Source: Streptomyces niveus (GTDB lineage: Bacteria; Actinomycetota; Actinomycetes; Streptomycetales; Streptomycetaceae). Taken from it: 64,000 nt of DNA. The DNA lies in the NCBI RefSeq assembly GCF_002009175.1, contig NZ_CP018047.1, positions 4,898,001-4,962,000 of the forward strand, given 5' to 3'. Every line of letters starts with the position of its first letter. The first letter of the stretch is position 1. This document shows, piece by piece, positions 19,201-28,400 of this stretch. The notes under the pieces are model-generated. The model ran no database searches. It saw only the letters and a list, made by a program, of their open reading frames with translations, and was not told the origin of the DNA. The position numbers were made by a program, and so were the translations under genes.

Positions 19201-19378
19201 ATTGAGTCACGACTGGGGCTCGACGGGGTTCGGCTCAGCCGCCCGGCGCCCGGCGCCCGCGGCCACGTTCGCTTCGGCTCAGCTCAGCCGCACGGTGCTT
19301 TTGGTCGCGTTCGCTTCGCCACCGCTTCGGGCAGGTACTGCCCTCGTCCCTCGGGCCGCCCCTACCCTCCGCTCCGGC
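19201..19378. repeat. Short direct repeats around the thiolase 3' end
   Basis: CGGCTCAGCTCAGCCG occurs at 19275-19290 and again exactly 100 bp on at 19375-19390, where it spans the thiolase stop codon. A partial copy (CGGCTCAGCCG) is near 19231. No gene is supported between 19018 and 19378. The 16-mer is nearly self-complementary, so each copy can also fold. Confidence 0.6.
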
Positions 19379-20599
19379 TCAGCTCAGCCGCTCGATGACC
19401 ATCGCCATGCCCTGACCGCCCCCGACACACATCGTCTCCAGGCCGAACTGCTTGTCGTGGAACTGGAGCCCGTTGATGAGCGTGCCCGTGATCCGCGCGC
19501 CCGTCATGCCGAAGGGGTGGCCGACGGCGATCGCGCCGCCGTTGACGTTCAGCTTGTCGAGGTCGACGCCGAGGTCCCGGTAGGAGGGGATGACCTGCGC
19601 GGCGAACGCCTCGTTGATCTCCACCAGGTCGATGTCGTCGATGCCGAGGCCCGCGCGGCGCAGCGCCTGCTTGCTGGCCTCGACCGGGCCGTAACCCATG
19701 ATCTCCGGCGAGAGGCCGGAGACGCCGGTGGAGACGATCCGGGCCAGCGGGGTCAGGCCCAGCTCGCGTGCCTTGGTGTCCGACATGATCACCAGCGCGG
19801 CGGCGCCGTCGTTGAGCGGGCAGCAGTTGCCGGCGGTGACCAGTCCGTCGGGGCGGAAGACGGGCTTGAGGCCCTGCGTGCCCTCCAGGGTGACGCCCGC
19901 GCGGGGGCCGTCGTCCTTGGCCACCACCGTGCCGTCGGGTGTGGTGACGGGGGTGATCTCGCGCTCCCAGAAGCCGTTCTTGATGGCTTCCTCGGCCAGG
20001 TTCTGGGACCGCACGCCGAACTCGTCCATGTCGCGCCGCGTGATGCCCTTCAGCCGGGCCAGATTCTCGGCGGTCTGACCCATCGCGATGTACGCGTCGG
20101 GGAGCAGGCCGTCCTCACGAGGGTCGTGCCAGCCGGCGCCCTCGGAGGCGGCGACGGTGGCCGTACGGGCCTCGGCGTCGGCGAAGACCGGGTTGTGGGT
20201 GCCGGGCATGCCGTCGCTGGAGCCGTTGACGGAGCGGGACACCATCTCGACGCCCGCCGAGATGAAGACGTCGCCCTCACCGGCCTTGATGGCGTGCAGC
20301 GCCATCCGGGAGGTCTGGAGCGAGGAGGAACAGTAACGGGTGATCGTGCAGCCGGGGAGGTGGTCCATCCCCATCTGTACGGCGACGATCCGGCCCAGGT
20401 TGTGGCCCTGCTCGCCGCCGGGCAGACCGCAGCCGAGCATCAGGTCGTCGATGTCGTGGGGATCGAGCTCGGGGATCTTGGCGAGCGCGGCCTGGATGAT
20501 GGTGGCGGTCAGGTCGTCGGGCCGCAGCTCCTTCAGGGAGCCCTTGAAGGCCCGGCCGATGGGGGAGCGGGCGGCAGAGACGATCACGGCTTCGGGCAT
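19379..20599 (-). CDS. Acetyl-CoA acyltransferase (thiolase)
   Basis: Thiolase-family enzyme of 406 aa that degrades 3-ketoacyl-CoA or condenses acetyl-CoA. The acyl-accepting Cys is Cys90 in TRYCSSSLQ; the C-terminal motifs [20 protein letters not shown] and [11 protein letters not shown] supply the catalytic His and second Cys. GHPFG replaces the commoner GHPLG. Start ATG 20599 is preferred over GTG 20602 because GGAG lies 5 nt upstream. The 407-residue size and [21 protein letters not shown] fit the FadA-like group. It follows the SGNH hydrolase gene on the same strand after a 221-nt gap. Confidence 0.95.
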   Translation of the reverse strand: MPEAVIVSAARSPIGRAFKGSLKELRPDDLTATIIQAALAKIPELDPHDIDDLMLGCGLPGGEQGHNLGRIVAVQMGMDHLPGCTITRYCSSSLQTSRMALHAIKAGEGDVFISAGVEMVSRSVNGSSDGMPGTHNPVFADAEARTATVAASEGAGWHDPREDGLLPDAYIAMGQTAENLARLKGITRRDMDEFGVRSQNLAEEAIKNGFWEREITPVTTPDGTVVAKDDGPRAGVTLEGTQGLKPVFRPDGLVTAGNCCPLNDGAAALVIMSDTKARELGLTPLARIVSTGVSGLSPEIMGYGPVEASKQALRRAGLGIDDIDLVEINEAFAAQVIPSYRDLGVDLDKLNVNGGAIAVGHPFGMTGARITGTLINGLQFHDKQFGLETMCVGGGQGMAMVIERLS

Positions 20600-20823
20600 C
20601 ACGGCTCCAGTGGGGCGGGTGCGTTACGGCGGGAGTGCCGTCTGGTGAAGTTACCCGCACGTACGGCTCGGGTCACCGGGCCGGACGTGTGACGAGGGCC
20701 GCATCCGGGTTGCCGGGGCGGGCGTATTCGCAGCCCGTCCGGCGATCGAGGGCAGGCGCGGCCCACGAGCCGCGCAAACCGGCCGCGCCACCACGGGCCG
20801 GTCCGGCAGGCGCGGCCCACGCG
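20600..20823. repeat. Intergenic region with dispersed repeat copy 2 and a 17-bp direct repeat
   Basis: No gene in this 224-nt gap. It contains copy 2 of the motif seen at 17187 (20731-20750). It also contains a direct repeat GGCAGGCGCGGCCCACG at 20751-20767 and 20805-20821, the second copy abutting the stop of the SGNH hydrolase. GCGGGC/GCCCGTC around 20718-20738 can form a hairpin. Confidence 0.55.
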
Positions 20824-21852
20824 TCATGTGCGGTTGGCGTCCTCCTTGGAAGGCGGCGGCGGCGCGGCCGGCTCCGTCTGGGTCGGCTCGGGCTCCGGCA
20901 GGCGCCGGCGCCTGCGGTGCTTGAGCAGGGCCCACGGCGCCCGCGCACCCGTGACCTCCGTACCCGCCTCGGCTGCCGCCTCGGCCGCCGCCTTCGCCAC
21001 CGGCAGGATGTCCTCGTCACGCGCGGAGTCCAGATGGTCCGTCTCCGGCCACAGACCGAGGACCGCGCACAGCGTCGGCAGGACGGCCATCGCCGCAGTC
21101 GCGTACCCCTCCGTCGACGGGTGGTAGTTGTCGGCGCCGAACATCTCCCGGGGATTCGCCTCGAACTCCGGCCCCAGCAGATCGCCGAGCGAGACCGTAC
21201 GGCTGCCCTGCTCGACCGCCACGATCGTCTGGGCCGCCGCGAGCTGCCTGCTCACCCGGCGGGCCAGCCAGCGCAGCGGCTGGTACACCGGCTCGATCGT
21301 CCCCAGATCGGGGCACGTGCCGACGACGACCTCCGCGCCCGCCGTCCGCAGCCGCCGTACCGCCGTCGCGAGATACCGGACCGACGCGGTGGCAGGCATC
21401 CGGTGGGTGACATCGTTCGCGCCGACGATGATCACGCAGACGTCCGGGGTCCGGAACGTGTCCGAGAGCAGCAGCGTGACCTGGCGTTCCAGATCGTCCG
21501 ACTGCGCCCCGGGCTGCGCCACGTTCCGCAGGTCGACCGGGCGCTCCGCCACCGCCGCCAGCCCCGAGGCGAGCAGCGCTCCCGGTGTCTGGCCCGCCCG
21601 CCGCACGCCCTGGCCGGCCGCCGTGGAGTCACCGAGGATGCCCATCCGCAGCGGGTCGGTGTGTCCGTACACCAGCCCGTACCAGCCGTTGCCCCGGGGC
21701 GGGATCGGCGCCGTACCGCCGCCGACCGACCGTTTCGCCAGCTGCACCTCGGCCAGGACGAGACCCACCCCCGCCGCTCCCAGCAGACCGACGCTCCCAC
21801 CTCCGAAGGCGGCCCCTGCCGCGATCCGCCGTGCCACCCTCGCTCTCGACAC
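20824..21852 (-). CDS. SGNH/GDSL-type hydrolase, membrane-anchored or secreted
   Basis: Esterase/lipase-fold protein of about 342 aa. A basic head and hydrophobic segment (~11-35, AAGAAFGGGSVGLLGAAGVGLVLAEV) could be a signal or anchor. SGNH block I GILGDSTAAGQG with nucleophile Ser76, block III GANDVT, and block V DNYHPSTEGY with the catalytic Asp and His. A basic, Pro-rich C-terminal tail follows. Substrate unknown; lipids or acetylated wall polymers are typical. The start could be GTG 21852 (11 nt after GGAGG) or GTG 21864 (abutting it). Divergent from the cystathionine beta-synthase gene. Confidence 0.9.
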   Translation of the reverse strand: MSRARVARRIAAGAAFGGGSVGLLGAAGVGLVLAEVQLAKRSVGGGTAPIPPRGNGWYGLVYGHTDPLRMGILGDSTAAGQGVRRAGQTPGALLASGLAAVAERPVDLRNVAQPGAQSDDLERQVTLLLSDTFRTPDVCVIIVGANDVTHRMPATASVRYLATAVRRLRTAGAEVVVGTCPDLGTIEPVYQPLRWLARRVSRQLAAAQTIVAVEQGSRTVSLGDLLGPEFEANPREMFGADNYHPSTEGYATAAMAVLPTLCAVLGLWPETDHLDSARDEDILPVAKAAAEAAAEAGTEVTGARAPWALLKHRRRRRLPEPEPTQTEPAAPPPPSKEDANRT

Positions 21853-22026
21853 AGTCCGGGTCACCTCCCTCTAGTCCCGCCAGTCCCTCTGGCCGTTCAC
21901 ACGATGCGGCGATTCGCACACCGGGATACGACCAGCAAGAGGTAATTGCCCCGTAACGGGCGTGGCCCAATCTCTTCCGCGTACGCATACGCTGGCCGGA
22001 CCATCACGGAGACCCCGGAGACTACG
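21853..22026. promoter_or_regulatory. Divergent promoter region, SGNH hydrolase / cbs
   Basis: A 174-nt region between two outward-facing genes. TACGCATACGCT near 21984 resembles an actinobacterial -10 for cbs, and GGAG lies 6 nt before its GTG start. No SAM riboswitch or T-box pattern was seen. Confidence 0.35.
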
Positions 22027-23424
22027 GTGCAATTCCACGACTCGATGATCAGTCTGGTTGGCAATACCCCGCTGCTTAAGCTGGGCAATGTGACCTCGGG
22101 CATCCAGGCGACAGTCCTGGCCAAGGTCGAATACTTCAATCCGGGCGGTTCGGTGAAGGACCGGATCGCCCTGCGCATGATCGAGGCGGCGGAGGAGAGC
22201 GGCGAGCTCCGCCCCGGTGGCACGATCGTCGAACCGACGAGCGGCAACACCGGTGTCGGACTGGCGATCGTGGCCCAGCAGAAGGGCTACCACTGCATCT
22301 TCGTCTGCCCCGACAAGGTCTCCACGGACAAGATCAACGTGCTGCGGGCGTACGGCGCGGACGTCGTCGTCTGCCCCACGGCGGTCGACCCCGACCACCC
22401 CGACTCGTACTACAACGTCTCCGACCGGCTGGTACGTGAGACCCCGGGCGCCTGGAAGCCGGACCAGTACAGCAACCCGAACAACCCGCGCTCGCACTAC
22501 GAGACCACCGGTCCCGAGCTGTGGGAGCAGACGGACGGGCGGATCACCCACTTCGTCACCGGTATCGGCACGGGCGGCACGATCAGCGGCACCGGCCGGT
22601 ATCTGAAGGAGGTCAGCGAGGGGCGCGTCACGGTCGTCGGCGCCGACCCCGAGGGGTCCGTCTACTCCGGCGGCTCGGGCCGGCCGTATCTGGTCGAGGG
22701 CGTCGGCGAGGACTTCTGGCCGAGCGCGTACGACCGGACCGTCACCGACGAGATCGTCGCCGTGTCCGACAAGGACTCCTTCCAGATGACGCGCCGCCTC
22801 GCCAAGGAGGAGGGCCTGCTGGTCGGCGGCTCCTGCGGTATGGCGGTCGTGGCGGCGCTGCGGGTCGCGGAGCGGCTCGGCCCCGACGACGTGGTGGTCG
22901 TGCTGCTGCCCGACAGCGGCCGGGGCTACCTCAGCAAGATCTTCAACGACGAGTGGATGAACGACTACGGCTTCCTGGAGCAGGCCGGGGACGCCCCGCG
23001 GGTCGGTGACGTCCTGCGGTACAAGGAGGGCGGCAGCCTTCCCTCCCTCGTGCACATGCACCCCGAGGAGACGGTCGGCCAGGCGATCGAGGTCCTGCGC
23101 GAGTACGGCGTCTCGCAGATGCCGATCGTGAAGCCCGGCGCCGGCCACCCGGACGTCATGGCCGCCGAGGTCATCGGCTCCGTCGTGGAGCGCGAACTGC
23201 TCGATGCCCTCTTCGCCCAGCGCGCCTCGCTCGGCGACCCCCTGGAGAAGCACATGTCTGGCCCGCTGCCGCAGGTCGGCTCCGGCGAGCCCGTGGCCGA
23301 CCTGATGACAGCGCTGAGCGGCACCAACGCGGCCGCCGCGGCGATCGTGCTGGTGGAGGGGAAGCCGACGGGAGTGGTGAGCCGTCAGGACCTGCTCGCG
23401 TTCCTCGCGAAGGACGCCAAGTAG
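22027..23424 (+). CDS. cbs: Cystathionine beta-synthase
   Basis: PLP enzyme of the transsulfuration pathway, 465 aa, making cystathionine from serine (or O-acetylserine) and homocysteine. Fold-type II catalytic domain at residues 1-~330, with NTPLLKL, PLP-lysine Lys44 in NPGGSVKDRIA, the PTSGNTG substrate loop and GTGGTISGTGRYLKE. A C-terminal tandem CBS (Bateman) domain (~345-462, ending GVVSRQDLLAFL) binds adenosyl ligands in other members. No haem-binding N-terminal extension, as in most bacteria. Start GTG 22027 follows GGAG by 6 nt. Confidence 0.95.
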   Translation: MQFHDSMISLVGNTPLLKLGNVTSGIQATVLAKVEYFNPGGSVKDRIALRMIEAAEESGELRPGGTIVEPTSGNTGVGLAIVAQQKGYHCIFVCPDKVSTDKINVLRAYGADVVVCPTAVDPDHPDSYYNVSDRLVRETPGAWKPDQYSNPNNPRSHYETTGPELWEQTDGRITHFVTGIGTGGTISGTGRYLKEVSEGRVTVVGADPEGSVYSGGSGRPYLVEGVGEDFWPSAYDRTVTDEIVAVSDKDSFQMTRRLAKEEGLLVGGSCGMAVVAALRVAERLGPDDVVVVLLPDSGRGYLSKIFNDEWMNDYGFLEQAGDAPRVGDVLRYKEGGSLPSLVHMHPEETVGQAIEVLREYGVSQMPIVKPGAGHPDVMAAEVIGSVVERELLDALFAQRASLGDPLEKHMSGPLPQVGSGEPVADLMTALSGTNAAAAAIVLVEGKPTGVVSRQDLLAFLAKDAK

Positions 23425-23667
23425 GGCCGTGCGGGCCTTCGTGAAAGTGGTACCAGCGCGACATCTACGCGCAGCACGCACTTAACACGGCTCAGTCACA
23501 GTAGTTGTTGTCGGCGTCAGTGATCTCCGGAGCGGCTCCCGGACCCACATGGACGCCAGGACACGGTGCCGGTTCTGACCCGGCCCCGGGTCCCTCGCGG
23601 GGACCGCCGTCGTCCCGCCCTCCGGAAACGGGGGTGCGGCGGTCCTCGCGACCAATCGTTACGCATC

Positions 23668-23691
23668 GGCCGGTCCGCCCGCGGACCGGCC
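23668..23691 (+). terminator. Hairpin 1 after cbs
   Basis: GGCCGGTCCG / CGGACCGGCC, a 10-bp perfect stem with loop CCCG. It lies in the 322-nt non-coding gap between convergent cbs and the next minus-strand gene. Confidence 0.5.
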
Positions 23692-23707
23692 GTTCGCGCT
23701 GCGCGAC

Positions 23708-23735
23708 CAGGCCCTGTCCCCCCGAACAGGGCCTG
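23708..23735. terminator. Hairpin 2, convergent terminator
   Basis: CAGGCCCTGT / ACAGGGCCTG, a perfect 10-bp stem with an 8-nt C-rich loop, 11 nt past the stop of the minus-strand gene at 23747. It probably ends that gene. Confidence 0.6.
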
Positions 23736-23746
23736 TGAAGACGCGC

Positions 23747-24172
23747 CTAGTCCTCCCAGTCGGACGACTGCTTGGACTCGCGCGAGCGCCTGCGCGCCCA
23801 CGGCGCACCGCCGGCCGCCTGCGCCACGTTCACCCCGACGATGCCGAGCCAGGCCACGCACAGACCGGCGAAGTCCGCCTGCACGACGGCTATCGCGGAG
23901 AGCGGGATGGCCAGCACCAGCGAGATGATGCCGAAGCCGTACCGCGCGGCGAACGTCTCCTCGGCGCTGCGCGGGCGGGCACCGCGTGCGACGACCATCC
24001 GCTGTTCGGCGAGCTGCCGCCGGACACGGCGGTCGGTCGTGCTGTCGAGGCGCTGATCGAGCTTCTCCAGAAACGACTCGATGAGCGCGGACTCGTACTC
24101 CGGCCCCAGCTCTCGGCGGGCCTGAAGGGTGGCGTCAAGCTCTTTCGTGAGCTCAGGGTCGCGGGCTTCCAT
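23747..24172 (-). CDS. Hypothetical membrane protein, 141 aa
   Basis: The first ~85 residues are helical and charged (ELDATLQARRELGPEYESALIESFLEKLDQ, then RRVRRQLAEQRMV). Two transmembrane segments follow (about 80-98, IISLVLAIPLSAIAVV; 101-118, GLCVAWLGIVGVNVAQA), then a short basic/acidic tail. Widespread in Streptomyces in my recollection, with no known function. It is the last clearly core gene before the accessory island; the truncated AraC relic lies right behind it. Confidence 0.75.
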   Translation of the reverse strand: MEARDPELTKELDATLQARRELGPEYESALIESFLEKLDQRLDSTTDRRVRRQLAEQRMVVARGARPRSAEETFAARYGFGIISLVLAIPLSAIAVVQADFAGLCVAWLGIVGVNVAQAAGGAPWARRRSRESKQSSDWED

Positions 24173-24214
24173 GGCCCCAACGGTACGAAGCCGAAGGCCC
24201 CCGGAACAGTGGGG

Positions 24215-24552
24215 CTATCCCCCCTCTTCGCCTCGGGCCAGCCGGGGCGAGGAGGGGCGACCGGGGCTGGTGCCGATCACGCGCTTGAAGCGGCGGGTGG
24301 GGTGCGACTGATCGCAGAAGCCGGCCCCCACCGCCACGTGAAGCGGGCCCATGCCACCGAGAAGGAGCGTCCGGGCGCGGTCGCCCCGCCGGCCGGTCAG
24401 ACACTGGTGCGGACCCACGCCGAACTGCCGGCTGAACGCCCGGACGAGGTGCGCCAGGTGGGCATGCGGGGACTCCGGGGCCTCCCGCAGGCTGATGCCC
24501 TCGATGTACCGGGAATCGATGAGGTCACGGATGTGTGAGCGATCCCGGTTTC
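24215..24552 (-). pseudogene. Truncated AraC-family regulator (C-terminal half only)
   Basis: Minus-strand codons give a typical AraC DNA-binding domain: IRDLIDSRYIEGISLREA, HLAHLVRAFSRQFGVGPHQCLTGRRGDRARTLLLGGM and VAVGAGFCDQSHPTRRFKRVIGTSPGR, that is, both helix-turn-helix units. The upstream part of the same frame is only the shadow of the integrase relic on the other strand. The N-terminal sensor half is therefore missing and no start codon belongs to it. Read as a gene cut by the event that placed the integrase/Rhs island here. Confidence 0.75.
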
Positions 24553-24556
24553 GCGG

Positions 24557-24950
24557 ATGCGTGTGGACGTCCGCACCTTCCTCAACCGAGGCCGCACCAC
24601 CCGCCAGGGCTGCACCCAGGGACTCGACACCGAACGGAAGAAGCGCTGTGCCATCGGCGAGCGCTACCAGAAGCAGATATCCCCCTCGACCGTGACGTAC
24701 GTGCATTCCGTCCTCAAGTCCGCCCTCGAACACGCTGTTCGCGAAGACGAACCGCCCCGCAACATCGCCCGGAACATCAAGACCTCCGCTGCCCGGCTCA
24801 GGAGCTTCCAGCCGTTCACCGCTGCCGAGGCCCGCCAACTGATCAGCTTCCACGACCTGCGGCACTCGACCGCGACCCTGCTCCTGGAACAAGGCGTCGA
24901 CCTCGATGTCATCAAGGAAAACTCGGGCCAAGCCCTCCGTCACCCCGTCC
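24557..24950 (+). pseudogene. Tyrosine recombinase (phage/ICE integrase) remnant with internal deletion
   Basis: The frame shows an integrase-like core-binding segment (SPSTVTYVHSVLKSALEHAVREDE, then RNIARNIKT and FTAAEARQL), then jumps straight to the catalytic box II (FHDLRHSTATLLLEQGVDLDVIKE). The box I Arg region is deleted and the C-terminal Tyr-containing segment is absent, so no active recombinase can be made. The open frame continues to 25132 without further similarity. It marks past site-specific integration at the left edge of the Rhs island. Confidence 0.75.
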
Positions 24951-25037
24951 AGCCCGCCACGCGACCCGACTCGACGACGGCGACGAACCACACCCTGTGC
25001 AGCATCCATCCGCCAACGCTGCCGTCAAGACGCCCAG

Positions 25038-25068
25038 AAGCCCCGCCGGAACAATTCCGGCGGGGCTT
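25038..25068 (-). terminator. Terminator of the toxin/immunity operon
   Basis: AAGCCCCGCCGGAA / TTCCGGCGGGGCTT, a perfect 14-bp stem with a 3-nt loop, 11 nt after the stop of the putative immunity gene on the minus strand. It may also work in the plus direction. Confidence 0.8.
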
Positions 25069-25078
25069 GCTGATTTCG

Positions 25079-25402
25079 CTACCGCAAGGCTTGCGGAATC
25101 CACTCCTCCAGCCCCAGCACAACCGTTTCTAGCTGGTCCTCAAAATCCGCACCAGAGAGCTCTCCGCTGTCGAAAGATCGCCATACTTCGGACAGGGAGT
25201 CAACTAGTTCCCCTTGCTTCATAAGCAGATCGGACAGATCTTCTCCGCCCAGTGAATGCTTTCCCTTGGAAGTGACCCAGACGACACCCGCCGCGTCCGC
25301 CGAGATGCCTCGGCCTGCGAGCTCGACAGCGCGCCACGAAACTCTTGAGTCAGCAGCTACCTTGAGGAAAACATCGAGCACCTCGGAGTTCCTTGCAGCC
25401 AT
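25079..25402 (-). CDS. Putative immunity protein for the Rhs toxin
   Basis: Soluble 107-aa acidic protein (MAARNSEVLDVFLKVAADS ... VLGLEEWIPQALR) with no membrane segment and no family I recognise. Start ATG 25402 follows AAGGA by 7 nt. It lies 65 bp downstream of the Rhs gene on the same strand and ends at a strong terminator. That is the standard place for a cognate immunity gene. Its codons contain more A/T in third positions than the core genes, matching the toxin tip. The role is inferred from position only. Confidence 0.65.
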   Translation of the reverse strand: MAARNSEVLDVFLKVAADSRVSWRAVELAGRGISADAAGVVWVTSKGKHSLGGEDLSDLLMKQGELVDSLSEVWRSFDSGELSGADFEDQLETVVLGLEEWIPQALR

Positions 25403-25467
25403 CCACGTTCCTTGTGATCGGGACGCAGCGCTTGAACACGCTGGTCAAGACGTCATCAGCGAGAAGC

Positions 25468-28400
25468 CTACTGGCCGCCAGAGAGGAACTTCCTCACCCA
25501 CGGAATGGCCGCTTTTCCTTCCGGAACGTCAGCCCCTCCCTCTCGGAGCACTTTTGCGCAGTACGTCAGGCAACTATTCCCCAATGGGTGATACGGACCC
25601 GCGCTCCCCTGAGACTTCTGCTGGAATTCCAGGGCAGCTTTAGCGTTCGGAAGATCGATGTCTCGACTCATAATTCCTGAAGAGCCGGAATATGGGGAGA
25701 TGACGGCTTCCCCGTCATGAGGCATCAGGTGAGTGTGCGTCACCGTCTCACCATCCGTCACCTCAATGCTGAAGTGATTCCCCTCGCCGTGATAGTGCAA
25801 TGTTGCGATGCCTTCATCGCAATTGTGCACAAGTACTGGAGTGGCGCCTGCGAGCACATAGTACGTATGGATGCCCGTGACCGTGAGGTCGTGGGTGCGT
25901 TGCCGCTGGTCGAAGTAGCGCGTGCCTTCGAGGGTGACTGTGTCACCAGTCGGTGTACGCAGTTCCATACCCGGTTCGAGGTCACCCGCCTCGATCCACG
26001 CCTTCTCGGACTCCACCCAGAACGGGTGCGTCGTGGTGGAGATCAAGGCGACGGGATCTCCGGACTTGCCCTCGATCGTGAGGTCGACGAAGTGCTTGTC
26101 GTCCTCGGTCACGATCGTGTTGGCGACTTCGCGGACCGTGGTTTCGCCCGTCTCCGGGTCGGTGACGGTGATTTTGTCACCCGGGCGGACGTCCTCGATC
26201 TTCTTGCTGGTGCCGTCCGCGAGCAGGACCGGCGTTCCCGGCAGGAAGCTGTGCTTTTCCGTCGTACAGCCCGGCCCGTCCGATTCCTTCTTCTTGAGGG
26301 CCTGCGCGGCTTTCTTCTTCGCTGCGGCCAGTGCGTCCTGGGCCTTCGCCAGCCCGTCCTTCGCCTTGGAGACCGCCTTGTTGGCCTTGTACAGGTCCTT
26401 GAAGCCGCCGATGAGGTCACCGACCAGGCCGACCACCTTTTTGGCCAGTTTGGCGCCCTTCGCCCAGTCCCATGGCGCGCCGTACTTCGCGAGGATCTTG
26501 CCGGCGATGCCGCCGGCGAAGCTGCCCGCGATGTTCAGTACCGTCTCGCCACAGGAACCCAGGTCGCCGGTGGACAGGCAGTCCAGTGCCGCGTCGACGC
26601 CGAGGATGTCCCTGACAATCTTGATCAGGGCCTTGCCCGAGGACTTGATGCGCTGCTTGGCCGCGCTCTGCTGCCCCTGGGCGCCTTGCAGGATGTCGTT
26701 GGCGGCGTCCACCTTGTTCTGGGCGTTGTCGACGTCTTTGCCGGGTACCGGGAGACCGCCCTGGCAATTGAGGTAAAAGCCGCTTACGCACTCCGGGACC
26801 GCCAGGCCGCTCGGGTCCGCGTGCGTGACCGGCGTGTTGTTCGCGTACGCGTAGCCGTTCATCATCTGCGGCTGCGTGTAGTCGATCAGCGGGTCGACCG
26901 AGATGAACTTGCCGATGTCCGCGTCGTACTCGCGCGCGCCCAGGTGCGTCAGGCCCGTCGACTTGTCCATCGTGCCGCCGACATAGCCCTTCTCCCCGGG
27001 CCAGTTGCCGGTCGCCGTGCCCCGTTCGATCCCGTACGGGTCGAAGCGGCGCTGCGAGACGGCGCCCGTCGCGGCGTCGATGGCCAGTTCGCCCGTGCCG
27101 TGGTGGTCGGAGGCGACGAAGGAGACCTTGCCGTCGTCCGTGCGGACGGCGACCGTCTGGCCCGCGTGCGTGTAGTAGCGGGTGGCTTCCTTCTTCGTGC
27201 CGTCGGCGGAGAGCTTCAGCTCCATGCCCGGCAGATAGACCGTCGTGCCCGTCGGGTCCTTGCGCTGGAGACGGTTGCCCGACGCGTCGTACAGATAGGT
27301 CGTCTCCGACCCGTCGGCCTCCTTCGCCTTCGCCAGCTTGCCCTGGTCGTTCCACTCCAGGATCTGGCTGTCGCCGTTGGTGGTGCGCTTCGTGGTGTTG
27401 CCCGTGGCGTCGTACTCGTACGTCGACCGCCGGTCGCCGGTCGGGGTGTTCTCCAGGATCGAGGTGACCTGGTGCGGTCCGTCGCCGGCCGCGCCCGCCG
27501 CGCCGTAGGTGAACGAACGGGTCACGTCCTTCGCGGAGTCGAGCCCCGTGTCATGGACCGTGTCCGCCGTGCGGTTGCCGATGGCGTCGGTGACGTACGA
27601 CTTCCAGTACGGGGAGGGACCACCGAGCGGTGACTTCCCGGGCTCCGCCTCGCACGCCTTCGGGCCCTCGCCGCCGACCGGCGCCGTCGAGCCGAGAGTG
27701 CCGGTGCCCGACGCGTCGGCCACCGTGGACAACGGAGTCCACGCGTTCTCCAGCCGCTGCCGGCTGTCGTAGCCGAAGCACTGGACGTCGGGCTGTGACG
27801 TGTTCGCCGTGTCCGCGATGGACAGGACGTTGCCCGCCTGGTCGTAGGAGAAGTTCGACTCCTTGACGGTGCCGGGTTCCCCGGCGGGGGCCGACACGGT
27901 CACGACCGAGCGGGTCAGCCGGTCCGTGCCGGTCTCGTAGTCGAAGGTCTGCCAGACCTTCTTCCCGCTACCCGTGGACAGTTCGAGCTGCTGGAGGTGG
28001 CTGTTCTTGGAGTAGCCGGTGCTCGTGACATACGGGGTCGAGCCCGTCATCGTCGTCGGACGCTGCAACTCGTCGTAGCCGTAGGTCAGCACCTCGGCCG
28101 GCAGACCGCCCGCCGCCGGCATGCCCGAGGACTGGGTGGTGCCGTCCCGGTTGTAGACCGAGCCGAACTCGTACGACCCCGCGAGCAAGCCCTGTGAGGC
28201 CGGCACCGTGTAGACGGTCTTCACCGGACGGTAGAAGTCGTCGACCGCCTGCACGGCAGAGGTGAACGCGTCGGTCGGGGAGACGAAGTCGAGGGTCGCG
28301 TACGGGTACCCCAGCATCTGCGCCTTGTCGTAGCGGGTCTCCGAGAGCTTCGTGCCCGTGGTCGCCTCGCCCTGCCAGGTCGAGGTGGTACGGCCGAGCT

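Noticed and set aside
21946..22026. Extended N-terminus of cystathionine beta-synthase
   Set aside because: The extra 27 codons are not conserved in type and overlap the promoter; GTG 22027 has the ribosome binding site.
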